From NCBI GenBank assembly GCA_036874045.1, contig CM072338.1, forward strand, positions 14,716,501 to 14,780,500: 64,000 bases of DNA. Reading direction: 5' to 3'. The notes under the pieces were generated by a model that did no database searches, had not been told where the DNA came from, and worked only from the letters and a program-made list of their open reading frames with translations. The translations under genes and the position numbers were made by a program. Every line of letters begins with the position of its first letter. Within the stretch, counting starts at the first letter, position 1. Positions 38,101 through 49,774 of the stretch are shown here, piece by piece. Source of the DNA: Cymodocea nodosa. Taxonomy: Eukaryota; Streptophyta; Magnoliopsida; Alismatales; Cymodoceaceae.

Positions 38101-39699
38101 CCCAAGGTGAAAATTTTCATTTGGAAATGCTTTCATGATCGTCTAACAACCATGAAAAAACTCCATAGCATTAAACCCACCACTAACCCCACTTGCCCTC
38201 TTTGTAATCATGTGGAGGGGGAAATGGATCACCTCCTCATGCATTGCAGGTTTACTCAAGACACTTGGAAGAAAATGGGAGTGAGGAGGACTACTTCAAG
38301 CTGCACTTTCACCTAATGGATTGGCAAGATTGTTAGCAACGAGGAAATGCTAACAGCTGCCACTATCACTGCTTGGTTACCATGAAAGAATAGCTGAAAC
38401 CAAGTCTACAAAGATCAAGTCCAATCTGTAGATAGTTTGATCATGAGATTCAAGAATTTCATGGACAATAGAAGGAAATGAGGAACCACCTAGACAGCAC
38501 TAACTCTTTACCCAGACTACAGGATAGATGAAGCCATCCTCTGACCAGCACGTACAAGAACAATGTGGACTCACAATCAGTCCATATGCCTCTACCTCAA
38601 GCATCACTGTAAGAAATGTCATTGGTGCCCATCTCTCCCTAAGAGGACTTCTCCACCTCCCTAAGATGCCAATGACGGGTGAAGCAAAAGTCATCGAAGA
38701 TGCTATCTGCAGTGAGTTGTAATCGAGAGTGATTGCTACACTGCCATCAACACTGAAAATATCATCTACCACAGGATCGTGACTGATGGTCTACCCACGG
38801 AGGCAATCAACATCCTTCATCAATGCAGAAACATGCCGCAAAATATTGAAAGACACGGAATTTGTTTTGTTCCTAGAACTTTTAATCGATGTGCCCATGT
38901 GCTAGCTAAGTACACAACTCAGACACGTGGTGCTTATCTCCTCCGAGAACAGCAAGGGTCCTGATTTTATCTCCCAGATTTTAGCTGGGAAGTTTTGAAT
39001 TAAGGAGACACATTCCATCCATCAAAAAAAGACACAACACACGAACAATGTTGCAAACGTGTTGAGAAAAGGAAAACCTACCTTTTGATGGAAGACGGCC
39101 TTTGTCCGATTGGGCTTCTTGTCGTCGTCCTTGTAAGTTTCGACGAGCAACAATGCGTCCGGTGTGACGAGGAATTCGGACCCGACCCCAACAGAGCATG
39201 CATCGACCAACCTCTTAGCCATGTTCTTCACCCATGAAAGACCCTTGGGAATGCCTGTCACTTCACTGCGCTCCTTCATCCCCTCCAAGAACTTGCGCAT
39301 GTGGAATTTCTCCATCAAAGAGACGGACCTGCGCCCTATGCCGTTAAAATACAAAACACGAGAAGAGAAAGTCGTGTGGAGAACCACCCTTTTTTCTTTT
39401 TTCTTCCATTCGTCGTTCGAACTTCCTTACCAGTTGTTGTGGAGATGGAAGGTGTGGGCGTGGTCGAAGGCGAGTCCACGGAGTGGGGAGTAGGAAGGGA
39501 CGACGGGGGAGGCCATGAAGCGGTGCATGAAGTCGAGCTGCTTAGGGCGGGAGAGGCGGAGGCCGCGGGAGAGGCCGAGGGGAAGGGGGACGGAGGGGAC
39601 GGGGCGGGCGGTGCCTTCCATGGTGGTGGGGTTCTCCATGTCCAGCTCCCAGAATCCGCTGCAGTCCATCGCCCACCGGAGCTTCCGCATTCCCCCCAT
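23170..39699 (-). CDS. TGD4: TGD4-like chloroplast outer-envelope lipid transfer protein
   Basis: Five exons, 39431-39699, 39082-39328, 35171-35525, 23484-23821 and 23170-23367, join in frame with GT-AG borders to 468 residues, near the length I recall for Arabidopsis TGD4 (about 480). TGD4 is a phosphatidic-acid-binding outer-envelope protein that works with the TGD1/2/3 ABC transporter to bring ER lipids into plastids. Family hallmarks are the start (MRKLRW..., LPLGLSRGLRLSRPKQLDF, FMASPVVPSYSP), the middle (LTLEAAWPGLFVDNEGRYWD) and the end (ICPKVTVSLQQQ, FAIEYAMQVL, AMVELRFFES). I chose the ATG at 39699 for its A(-3)/G(+4) context; 39690 is an alternative. Introns 1 and 4 are about 100 nt, but introns 2 and 3 are 3.6 and 11.3 kb and filled with transposable elements. 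No stop or frameshift is seen in the exons. Pfam-level confirmation was not possible here. Confidence 0.85.
24600..25570 (+). pseudogene. RTE-type LINE fragment, endonuclease region
   Basis: Decayed frames match the apurinic-like endonuclease of plant RTE LINEs (often annotated 'craniofacial development protein 2-like'). WNIRVLTDKNMELVDIM at 24615 is followed by TNIFCLQKTK, EDNGFKLWYREKGK, RISAYAL, FIREDLNDHV and SQIDFYLLKKK near 25210. The metal-binding E of the QETK motif is changed (QKTK) and stops are frequent. The RT half is missing; a separate RT piece lies at 40100-40900. Confidence 0.75.
25990..26365. mobile_element. MITE with long inverted ends
   Basis: The left (about 25995-26060) and right (about 26290-26360) parts are inverted copies sharing AATAAGTGAAATTTACAAAA and TTTACAAAAT-like words. 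The centre has short inverted GATATGATGCATTAAC-type motifs. It encodes nothing. A TAATTTA/TAATTA-like flank may be the target duplication, but the exact ends and superfamily are unclear. Confidence 0.6.
26381..30924 (+). mobile_element. Ty1/copia element C with both LTRs
   Basis: LTRs at 26381-26525 and 30780-30924 are both 145 bases and share phrases such as AATGGGTCATTAGTTAGAT and TTAATGACCTTTTT. The target duplication CTAAG lies at 26376-26380 and 30925-30929. The 3' LTR begins TG and both end CA; the 5' LTR's first two bases have changed to CA. A tRNA-Met-like PBS (TGGTACTAAAG) starts at 26526. Differences between the LTRs are many (I estimate 15-20%), so the insertion is old. It lies inside the TGD4 intron, antisense to that gene. 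Confidence 0.9.
27020..30770 (+). pseudogene. copia C gag-pol remnant
   Basis: Domains appear in copia order. Gag shows MKGLTATSTKQKQ near 27155, KSIWDTLQSAYKNDKN, then a zinc-knuckle-like CEYHGRTNHPSNKC near 27850. The protease/pre-integrase link has VLESLVNLLSIASITKQLSC near 28252. Integrase traces follow (FIDDYFKVF near 28700; the C-terminal VFVHNSTSNLDKLDSKSLKC near 29145 and KGYYCYHLPTHQYI). RT has WFLHQSDVKNAFLYA near 29935 and the catalytic YVDDILITKND near 30205, and RNase H has MKMQCDNQLACG near 30578 and LADIFTKRL. Many stops and frameshifts are present. The 4.5 kb length suggests internal deletions. Confidence 0.82.
30930..31085. repeat. small hairpin element next to copia C
   Basis: The ends carry inverted words (AAAAAATGGTCATTCAAA on the left, TTTAAATGACCACCTTTTTT on the right) around about 110 bases. 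It resembles a short MITE, but no target duplication could be defined. Confidence 0.3.
35526..39081 (-). other. 3.6 kb second intron of the TGD4-like gene
   Basis: Bounded by donor GT at 39081-39080 and acceptor AG at 35527-35526, phase 0. Most of it is an L1 LINE on the opposite strand (about 36240-39031). The piece 35526-36240 shows no gene. Confidence 0.8.
36240..39031 (+). pseudogene. 5'-truncated L1-type LINE (RT, zf-RVT, RNase H)
   Basis: Frames match the 3' half of plant L1 ORF2. The RT fingers are LPNENEIESTIKNCTLLE near 36278 and MIKDDVIPIMHTFFNKNITP at 36387. Later RT parts are AQLSGQAVNLDKSSIHF near 37115, the QFWWEKTKAKN block near 37455 and LWANTLLSTYTHDL near 37620. The zf-RVT domain is PKVKIFIWKCFHDRL with CPLCNHVEGEMDHLLMHC (38101-38250). 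A C-terminal RNase H follows (about 38560-38960, ending RTFNRCAHVLAKYTTQ). AAAAAAA at about 39025 may be the poly-A tail. Stops are numerous and the endonuclease half is missing, as usual for truncated LINEs. It inserted antisense in a TGD4 intron. Confidence 0.8.
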
Positions 39700-40099
39700 C
39701 TTCCGTCGGGTTCCGACCACGAGGAGGCGGAGACAGGAAGCATTCAAAGGAGTCAAAACCACAACTCCGGTGCATCGTCCCAGACCTTTCGCCCTCTCAC
39801 ATGCGTATTTTTCTGCTTACATCGGGATTGGTTTTTTTTTTTTTTTTTGTTATTGTCTGTTTCTTTAATCTCGTACAAACAATATTTAAATTATAATTAT
39901 TTAAAAAATGAATTCTTTAACTCATTAACAAAATAAACTGTTGGAAAAAACTATTAGAATAGATGATATTACTCTTTAAAGTGTGGAGGTGTACGGATTA
40001 AGCGGTTAACTAAATATTTTAATAGAATTTTAAAGACAAAGAATACATGAAAAAAATAATTCTTTAATATCTATATTTAAAAGTAAAAAAGACATACAA
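39700..40099. other. upstream region of the TGD4-like gene
   Basis: Should hold its promoter (minus strand). A T run at about 39832-39849 (A run on the gene strand) lies about 140 bases before the ATG. No clear TATA box was seen. Confidence 0.4.
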
Positions 40100-40900
40100 A
40101 ATTATAATAATTATTATAATATTAAATTAACGAAACATACAATGAAATTGTGAGAAAGCGTATAACTAAAATTATAAAAAATTGATTTAGATTTATGCTA
40201 AGTGAGTCAATAATGGAAGTTATTCGTTTGCTTAAACAGTCGATAGAAAATGTTAGAATCAAGAAAAGGGACTTCCATATGGCATTACACCAAAAGTCTC
40301 CTCGAAGATCATCTCTATTTATCTTGGTTACAGATGAAATAACCAATAAAATTTAAGACAACCATCATACAATTTACTAATGATGTAATTTTTATTGATG
40401 AAAGTAAGTTAAAAATTAATTTTAAATTATAATTACAAAGAAACACTTTAAAATTCAAAATATTTAAATTGAATAGAGCAGAAATTAAATATATAGACTA
40501 TAGGTTTAATGAAAATAGAAACAATAATAAAGGTATATGGTTAATCATGAAATCTGTAAAAATAAAACTTTTAAATATTTAGGAATATAATAAGTAACAA
40601 TAGTAAAATTACAAAGAATGTTATTCATGAATGAAGTAGAGAAATGTTTCTAGAATATTGTATAATAGTAGGATACACTTAAAAGTAAAAGAAAATTTTT
40701 ATAAAATTGTCATTCATCTAATTATACTTTATGGCACAAAATACTTAACTTTAAAATGAGTGCATTGAAAAAGTTAGTGTTATTGAGATGAATATCTTTT
40801 AACGAATAAATAGTAATACTATAAAAATAAACTAAAAAAATAGAATAGGAGTTGCACTTATTAAAGAAAAGATAAGAAAAAAATTAGCTGAAGTGATTTA
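40100..40900 (+). pseudogene. RTE-type LINE fragment, reverse transcriptase region
   Basis: Decayed frames follow the C-terminal half of RTE LINE RT: RFRFMLSESIMEVIRLLKQ near 40188, KKRDFHMAL near 40263, a frame with DDVIFIDESKLKINFKL-like sequence near 40380, then an LKVKENFYKIVIHLIILYGT block near 40680. The catalytic region is degraded and stops are frequent. It may be the same family as the endonuclease fragment at 24600-25570 but is separated from it by the TGD4 gene. Confidence 0.65.
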
Positions 40901-42426
40901 AGGTCTATTTGTGTTGCATCAAAAAGTATGGAAATTAAAGAAATAAAAAGTCAATAAAGTAAAATTTGAAGTTATTTATATCAACATTGAAAAGTTAAGA
41001 AAATTGCGTACTTTAAGGTTTAGATAAATAATTTAAACTTTAATATTAATATTATTGGCCACATAATAAATCATAAATTATTAATAATTAAACTAATTAT
41101 ATAAATAATAATTTAGTTATTAATATATAATAAATAATAAATATGATATAGATATCAACATAATTATGATAAATTGAAATATAATACTTGTAATTATAAT
41201 AAAAAATAAATAATAACGTATATAATTATAATTATAACATATATAAATAATGATAATTATAATATATAATTATATTTATAACTATAATATATATAATTAT
41301 AATTTATAACATAAATATATAATATTTATATATATATTACAATTATAATATGTTACTTTATAATTATAATTATTGATATATACTATATTACTATTTATAT
41401 TACTTTATACAAATTATAAATATTTATATCACATAATATTTAAATACTATAATGATATTTCTAATTTTCTTAAATGACATAAATGTTAGGAAAACTTTTT
41501 AAAGTTTTTAATTTTTAATTTCTAACTTTCTTAGTGACACAAACCTCGAGTTATATTTTTAGGAAATTAATGAATACACCATTTTGAAAAAAGAATTAAT
41601 TAATATAGAAGAAATTAAAAGGAGTAAGAGTAGATTGAAACCATTTGGTTAAGAATTATAAGAAAATATTTTAATCAAAAATTTGACAATAAGTAAAAAT
41701 ACTTAAAAGAAAAAGATTCATAGGAAGGCAATCAAAGTCTCAATGACTAGGTCTAGGTGTTGATCCTCTTGGGGATCGAAGGATTAAGTGTTTTTCCTTT
41801 CCTTTCCTTTAATCTATAACTTTGTCTTCTTGATGATGGAGATGGTAGAACTTTTAATCAAACCTTTCTACTATTTGTAAACAAATGATTAATAGAGAAT
41901 AGTTTTCTTCTTGCAATGTTATATTTTAAAGGAGTGGAGATCAATTGCATTATCTTATTATTTGTAACTTCAGTTTCTTTTGCCTCTCAAGTCTAGAAGA
42001 TAAAAAGAGCAAGTTACCTCAACCAAACTTTAGAAATCAATAGGTAAAGTCACAAGTAATTCTCAAATTTTCGAATGACATGCATGTAAAAATCCTCTTA
42101 TTTTCCAAACAACACAAATCAAAGATGACACAACTAAGTTGAACAAGGTGGAAAATCAGAGAGTAAAGGGTTGTTGAAGAAATAAAAAGTGTTAAATTAG
42201 GATTTTAGTTTACAATAGAGTTGATATTTATACATAGCACAAATGGGTAATTCGATACAAGAAAAAACTTGACACTACCCTCAAGTTGGCATGTAGATAT
42301 CTTGCATGCCTAACTTGCTAGAGATCGAGATCCTCAAACACCTTCTATAGGATTGTTTAAAATTTTAGCTATTTTCCCCGTTAATAAACTTTTTTTTATG
42401 ATCTCTTATCGAATTTTCTTACATAT
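40901..42426. other. very AT-rich intergenic DNA
   Basis: From about 41040 to 41460 the sequence is almost pure A/T with ATAATTATA-like repetition. After 41700 composition is normal but no frame or RNA gene is recognisable. It ends where the minus-strand Athila LTR ends (42427). Confidence 0.5.
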
Positions 42427-44182
42427 TGTTTAGGTTGGAAAACTTATTTGATTTGTTTTTATGCTTATATTAATAAATTTTTAGAAGTAAACAAATAACT
42501 TTTCACACAAATTAGATATTAAATATAATTTATATTTTTAACTGCAAGTACATAGTGTATATTGTATTTGTGTGCAAGTATAGGTCGATTCCACAAAGAT
42601 TGAGTAAGAATTGTGTACTACTTCGATTTTTATAATGGAGTTTATATGTGTTTAGTTAAGCACTTCATTGACTTACAATTAACTCAACGGACTTAGTTCG
42701 TAGAGTTACAGCTAATTCAATGGTTTAACCTTGTAAACTTAAGTTAACTCTACGAGCCTATCTTTTCAGTTAAATACTATTATTCACAAAGGAATTCGAC
42801 TATCCATTGAGCGATTCCACAAAATGTAAATAACATCAATTAAGCTTTTTAATACTAGTTAATCTGAGATTTGTCATTAAGCAACACTGGCATTTAGATA
42901 TTTCAAACAGTAACCATTAAGATTTTTAGTATTCTGTATGAATCAATTTCAGTAAACAATAAAACTATTTTCTATTTTTTGAATCAAACAAACATAAAAT
43001 ATTCACAATACTGACAGTAATATCATTAATTACGATACAAAACAAACAATACAACACTTTAATACTAAATGTAAATACAGATAATAAGCTGTTTTTGGTA
43101 TTTTTGTTTTGATATGTTCCTGAAGATGAGCGAAAGTTAAAATGTAAAAATCTCTATCGACAGTAAAAACTTCCATCACTACATGCGACACGATTACACC
43201 ACTGAAAACTTAATCACTTACAATATTGCCTTCTCTCCCTATAGAATCGTGAACCAAGACTTGTAAGTTGATCTCTTTAGCATATTGGCATCAACCCGAA
43301 ACTAAGGCTAGAAGCTTTACGATCTCTTGAGATATGAGTCGGTGCTTGATGAAAATGATTTTTCTTCTTACGACGTGATCACTTCTTACAGTGATTGTCA
43401 ATCATCATGTTTGGCTCAGAATCGACCCGACATCTAGAAAGTATCCTTATAGGCCTCTGATGGTTGGTGATTTTGGAGGTGTTATGGAGATTCAGGGAAC
43501 TTCTGACGCTTCCTACAGTTATCGTGGTTCTCCACCCATACTTCTTCATCTTTCTCCTCTTCTTTTATATTTCTTTCAGTAGTAACTGTTTCTGCTTAAA
43601 TAATCGGTTAGATTTCCTTTATTCATATCAACGATGGTGATTTCTTCTTCATTCCACAAGTTAATTCCTGTGTGATACATGCAATCGTGGTTTTCCTTTG
43701 AATTTCTTGTTTTTGCAATTGCTATAGTGGTATGTTAGAAAATAGCTGGTTCGTGGAGTTAGTGTAACTCAATGGACTTATTTCATTGACTTAACTATAA
43801 AACACGTGCAATAAAGAAATAACTTATAAGCTTATAACACTAACACAACATGTTACCTTAGTGTATATTCAAGTAACTCAATGCGTATAGTTATGCTAAT
43901 TTAATGAGTTAAACATGTGCAGCTCACGTGACATAATAAAGCATTTAATTTCAACATGTTAATAAATCTAACTTAACAAGTTCAGATGTTTCAGATAGTT
44001 ATAACTATAAATATTCAAAACTTATATGCATTTCAGATAGTTAGCACCTAACCTTCTAAAAGATAACTTAAGTCATGTTTCCAAATTGCGACACGTGTCT
44101 TCAATAAGTTTTATGATAAAAAGATATTACAGATACTCGCAAACCTAACTATCCGATGCTCAGATGCATTTTGGATAGTTAG

Positions 44183-46175
44183 TGTTTAGAATGAAAAGTG
44201 CATAATATTAACAGTTAAATGATGGTTAATTACATAATATTTAGTTTATCATATGAGAATTAAGTCATTATGTTATAATTGTACTATTATATGCTTTAAT
44301 GAAAGAATCTGCATCATTTCAGGAAATTAGCATTAAATATATTTTTGAACTATCGATAAGTTACAGGCTTTGAAATTCTTAAGTATTCAAATTTTTTATT
44401 ATTTTGGAGAGTTATATTGCATGTACTAGATAGTTATGTTTTAAACAATAAAAGAATATTTTATTATTCTCTGGAGTACACGTGTTGAGACCTTAATGCA
44501 TGACTTAAGTGGATTTTCGATAAGTTATTTGTTAACTATCCGAAATGTGTCTGAGTATCAGATAGTTAGGTTTGTAAGTATCCGAGATATCTAAACTCGT
44601 TAAGTTAGAATTATGCACGTGTTGAATTTAAATGCTTTATTATGTCACGTGAGCTGCACATGTTTAACTTGTTAAGTTAGCATAATTATATGCGTTGAGT
44701 TACTTGAATATACACTAAGGTAATGCATTGTGTTAGTGTTATAAGCTTATAAGTTATTTCTTTATTACACGTGTGTTTTAGTTAAATCAATGAAATAAGT
44801 CCATTAAGTTACACTAACTCCATGGATCATTTATTTTCTAATATGCCACTATAACAGTTGTAGAAACAGAAAATTCGAAGGAAAGCCACGATTACACATA
44901 TCACATAGGAATTCACTCATGGAATGAAGAAGAAATCACTATTGTTGATATGAATGAAGGAAATCCAATCGATCATTTAAGTAGAAGTAGTTACTACTGA
45001 AAGAAATATAAAAGAAGAGGAGAAAGACGAAGAAAAAGTGTGGGAGAGAGGTGGAGAACCGTGTTAACTGTAGGAAGCGTCAGAAGTTCCCTGAAGCTCC
45101 ACACCACCACCAAAATCACCAATCATCGGAGGTCTGTGAGGATACTTTCCAAATGTCAGGTCAATTTCGAGCCAAACATGATGATTGACAACTATTGTGA
45201 GGAGTGATTAGATCGCAAGAAGAGAAACCATTTTCACCAAGCACCGACTCATATCTTAGAAGATCGTAAAGCTTCTAGCCTTGGTTTCGGGTTGATGCTA
45301 TTATGCTGAAGAAGAGATTAACTTACAATTCTTGGTTCGCGATTTTATAGAGAAAGGAGGCAAGATTGTAAGTGATGAAGTTTTCAATAGTGTAATTGTG
45401 TCGCATGTAGTGACGAAAGTTTTTATTGTCGATAGAGATTTTTACATTTCACCTTCGCTTATTTTCAAGAACATATCAAAAAAAAATACTAAAAATAACT
45501 AATTATCTGTGTTTACATTTAGTATTATAGTGTTGTATTATTTGTTTTGTATCGTGATTAATGTTATCATTGTCAGTATTGTGAATGTTTTATGTTTATT
45601 TGATTCAAAAAATAGAAAATAGTTTTATTGTTTATTGAAATTGATTCGTTCCAGATACTTAAAGATTTTAATGATTACTGTTTGAAATATCTGAATATTA
45701 GTGTTGCTTAATGACAAATCTTATATTAACTAACATTAAAGAGCTTAATTGATGTTATTTACATTCTATGGAACCGCCCAATGGTTGGCCAAATTCCTCT
45801 GTAAATAACAGTATTTAACTGGAAAGATAGGCTCGTAAAGTTAACTTAAGTCCACGAGATTAGTCCGTTGAGTTAACCATAACTCCAAGAACTAAGTTTG
45901 TTGAGTTAACTGTAACTCAATGAAGTGCTTAACAGAACAAATACAAACTCCAATATAAAAATAAAAATAGTACATAATTCTTACTCAATCTCTGTGGGAT
46001 CGACTTGTACTTGCACATAAATACAATATACATTGTGCACTTGCAGTTAAAATACAAATTAGACTTAATATCTAATTTGTGTGAAAAATTGTTTGTTTAC
46101 TTCTAAAAGAATTTATTAATATAAGCATAAAAACAAATCAAACAAGTTTCTGATTTAACTTTTCACAACAATATA
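44183..46175 (+). mobile_element. solo LTR of the Athila-like family
   Basis: Starts TGTTTAGAATG like the full element's LTR and is collinear with it. It is flanked by GTTAG at 44178-44182 and 46176-46180, a 5-bp target duplication. Across the gap the host LTR reads continuously (CTAAC then TATCCAAAATGCATC on the minus strand). Its TATA box TATAAAAG is at 45007-45014. The last bases are AATATA rather than the expected CA. No internal sequence is attached, so it is a solo LTR from LTR-LTR recombination. Confidence 0.82.
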
Positions 46176-46515
46176 GTTAGCATCTAACTTACCAAAAATC
46201 CACTTAAGTCATGTATTAATGTTTCAACACATGTACTCCAAGGAATAATAAAATATTCTTTTAATATTTAAAATATAACTGTCCAACACATAAAATGTAA
46301 CTCTTCGAAATAACAAACAATTTGAATACTTAGGAATTAAAAAGCCTATAACTCACCGAGAGTGCAAAAATATACTTAATTAATGCTAATTCCTTGAAAT
46401 TATGTAGATTCTTTCATTAAGGCATATAATAGTGCAATTATAGCATAATGACTTAATTTTCATATGATAAACTAAATATTATGCAATTAACCATTATTTA
46501 ACCCTTAATATTATG

Positions 46516-48736
46516 TGTTTAGAATGAAAAAGTGCATATTATTAACGGTTAAATGATGGTTAATTGCATAATATTTAGCTTATCATATGAGAATTAAGCC
46601 ATTATGTTATAATTGCATTATTATATGCTTTAATTAGAATTACTACTTAATTTTGGAGAATTAATGTCAATTTAGTACATTTATGAACTATCGGTAAGTT
46701 ACAGGCTGTGAAATTCTTAAGTATCCGAATTTTCTGATATTTCGGACAGTTATGTTTAACATACCGAACATATTTCAGACAATTATATTTAACAAACCGA
46801 ACATGTATTAAATAGTTATGTTTAAATTGCCGAACAGTTATATTTTGAAAGAATAGTTTATTATTTCCGAAAGTACACGTGTCAAAACCATAATGCATGA
46901 CTTAAGTGAACTTTCAGTGAGTTATCTATAACTATTCGAAATTGCAGCTAGGCATCAAATAGTTATATGTGTAACTCTCTGAAATCTATTTTTATTTATA
47001 AAATAGTTGTGGACACGTGTCATGTTCTAGTAAAGTGACTTAAGTGGATTTTCGGTGAGTTATCTGTAACTATCCGAAATGCATCTGAGCATTGGATAAT
47101 TAGACCTGTAACTCTCCAAAATGTGTATTTCATTATTAAACTGCTGCTGACACGTGTCGAGATCTTGTAGATTTACTTAAGTTATATATCGGTGAGTTAT
47201 CTGTAACTATCCGAAATGCATCTGAGCATTGGATAGTTAAGTTTATAAGTATTCGAAATGCACCTAAGCATCAGATAGTTAAATTTATGCACGTGTTTTA
47301 TAGTTAAATCAACGAAGAAAGTCCGTTGAGTTATCTGTAACTCCACGGACTATTTATTTTCTAATATGCCACTGTAGTGGTTGTAGAAACAGGATAGTTG
47401 GAAGAAAAACCACAATTGCACGTATCACGCAGGGAGAAGAAAGCATCACCATTGATATGAATGAAGGAAATTCAACCGACCATTTAAGCAGAAATAGTTA
47501 CTACTAAAGAAATATAAAAGAAAAGAAGAAAAAGAAGAAAAGGGTGTGATCGAAGGACGACCAGTGTGTACAGAGGAGGAACACCGAGCTTTCTACAAAC
47601 AGTATCAGCAATTCTCCAAAGTACCACACCAACCATCGTTACCACGACCATAATCACCAACCATCGGAGGTCTGTGAGAATACTTTCTTGATGTCGGGTC
47701 GATTCCGAGCCAAACACAATGCATGACAACCACTATGAGGAGTGATCACGTCGCAGGAAGGGAAGCCATTTTCACCAAGCGTCGACTCATATTTCAGGAG
47801 ATCGTAAAGCTTCTAGCATTGGCTTCGGGTTGATGCCTGTATGCTGAAGAGGAGATCATCTTGCAAATCTGGACTTGCGATTCTATAGGGAGAGGAGATA
47901 TGATTGTAAGTGGTTTAATTTTTAGTGTTGTAATCGCGTTGCAAGTAGTGACGGAAGTATTTACTATCAATTGAGATTACTTTACATTTCACCTTTCACC
48001 CATTTCCATGTTCATATTAAAACAAAAATACCAAAAACAATTTATCTATGTTTGTATGTTGTATTGTTTGTGTTGTATTGTGATTAATGCTATCTTTATC
48101 AATGTTGTGATTATTTTATGTTAATTTTAATTTTACAGTTTACTGAAATTGGTTCATTCAAAAGACTTAAAGATTTAATGGTTACAGTTTGAATTATTAG
48201 AATGTTAGTATTGATTAATGATAAATCCAATGTTTATTAACATTAAAGAGCTTAATTGATATTATTTACAATCTATGGAACTGCCCAATGGTTGGCTGAA
48301 TTCCTTTGTAAATAGTAGTATTAAAAAGCAAAGACAGACTCGTGGAGTTAACTTAAGTCCACGAGGTTAGTCCATTGAGTTAGCCATAACTCAACCAACT
48401 TTGTCCGTTGAGTTAACTGTAATTCAACGAAGGACTTATTAAAGATATAAATTTGATTGTTAACAAATGGACAGTTCTAAACTCTTAAGCAATTCCCTAT
48501 GGGATCGACCTGTACTTGCACACTGATATAATAGACACTGTGCACTTGCAGTTAAAGTACAAATTGGAATTAATATCTAAATTGTATTAAAGGTTGTTTG
48601 TTTACTTCTTAAAGAAAAGAATAGGCATAAAGATAAATTAACTAAGTAAAAACAGAAGTAACAAATCCAAGTTTTTCTAGTACATTATTGGAGATCTAAT
48701 CAGATATTCTGGTGTCGTGTTGGGAAAACCCAAACA
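46516..48736 (+). repeat. 5' LTR of the plus-strand Athila element
   Basis: Begins TGTTTAGAATG and ends CCCAAACA. The U3 part holds a tandem array of ~138-bp units starting with ACACGTGTC (46875, 47013, 47150 and a partial at about 47289) and a TATA box TATAAAAG at 47513-47520, so transcription probably starts near 47545. Downstream there are hairpins such as TCCGTTGAGTTAACTG with its inverse (about 48400). Confidence 0.88.
46875..47300 (+). promoter_or_regulatory. tandem G-box repeats in the LTR promoter
   Basis: Three ACACGTGTC sites at 46875-46883, 47013-47021 and 47150-47158, plus CACGTGTT near 47290, spaced about 138 bases. Each begins a unit that also contains GAGTTATCTGTAACTATCCG or a close variant. 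CACGTG is the G-box bound by plant bZIP and bHLH factors, and ACGTGTC matches the ABA-response core. Function here is inferred. Confidence 0.6.
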
Positions 48737-48742
48737 AGTTTT

Positions 48743-48761
48743 ATAGCATCGTTGCCGGGGA
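48743..48761 (+). other. primer binding site (tRNA-Asp type)
   Basis: TAGCATCGTTGCCGGGGA resembles the TGGCGCCGTTGCCGGGGA site used by Athila-type elements. It lies seven bases after the LTR end. Confidence 0.8.
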
Positions 48762-48847
48762 ATTGAATTGAATAGATATAAGCAACTGTTAGAGATGTTT
48801 CGTTTTAATAGCTAGAGAGTTGTGTGTTTTCTTTTGTAATTGAGAAT

Positions 48848-49774
48848 ATGACATATGCTTATGCTCAAAGATTTCTGAAACTTGTAATTAGCATATGTGA
48901 ATTCTGCAATTCTGAAGCACATGACATTTCTGATTGTTTGAAACTAAGACGTTTATAGATGGTTAGATCCCATGAACACCAAATGAATTATCCTCAGTAT
49001 AATAGAGTCGAGTATGAGAATCCTATAGTTTACCCAACTGATGGTCAATATAGAATGTGTAATATGTTGAGAGACACTGAAATTTGGGATAAGTATGACA
49101 GACTGGAGTGTAGTATAAAGCAAAACTTGGACAAACTAGAATACTTTATGTGTTAGTAACAAGAAGTCAACCAATTAAACTATAAGGAAGCATATTTAGA
49201 ACCTAAAAAGGATATAATTTACGAAACTGAAAAAACCATAATGAAAATTGATCAAAAATTGAATGCAATGAGATTAGATGATCTAGAAAGAAAATTAAAA
49301 ACATTAAACGAATATACAATGAAAATACAAGTTATGCAACAGGACAATCAAAATTATAATATTATAAACCTGCATAATTTGCAAAATATACAACAAATAG
49401 AAAATACTAATGCAATAGAATTTAAAGAATGCACTCTAAAACTAAAAATAATTGAAGATCATAATCACGAAAATGATATACAAAAACATCATAAGAGTAA
49501 CAAAAATCTGGAAGATGTATGTGTAACATTAAGATCTGGAACTGATATACCACTAAGAACTCAAAATGAAAATAATATAAAGGTGGATAAGAGTAAAAAT
49601 CAAAATGATAATGAAAATGTAATAGCTGAAAATCTAAAAATTACTGAAGAACAATCTGAATCTGCTAATGAAGCTAAAAATGATCAAACAAATCAAATGA
49701 AAGAAAAAGAATCTTTTAAAACACAATCTTTAGCACCCTATCCTGAAAGATTACAACAAACAATACCTGAAAAA
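48848..49774 (+). pseudogene. Athila gag C-terminal part (zinc knuckle to protease linker)
   Basis: One frame runs through this stretch with stops at 48956-48958, 49154-49156 and 49157-49159. It starts with a CX2CX4HX4C zinc knuckle (CEFCNSEAHDISDC, about 48896-48937), continues with a charged coiled-coil region (49241-49500), then VTLRSGTDIPL near 49530 and APYPERLQQTIPEK before the stop. TLRSG and YPERLQ are landmarks between gag and protease in Athila polyproteins. The gag core that should come before them is absent here and found instead at 52699-53877. Confidence 0.7.

Noticed and set aside
39164-39936. Plus-strand frames of 109-211 codons
   Set aside because: They lie opposite the first two TGD4 exons and show no family resemblance.
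42240-42340. CCCTCAAGTTGGCATGTAGA, reminiscent of copia-element flanks
   Set aside because: Too short and unpaired to define an element.
48959-49774. Idea that this charged coiled-coil stretch is a separate host gene
   Set aside because: The zinc knuckle, TLRSG and YPERLQ landmarks and continuous frame show it is the gag-protease linker of the Athila polyprotein.
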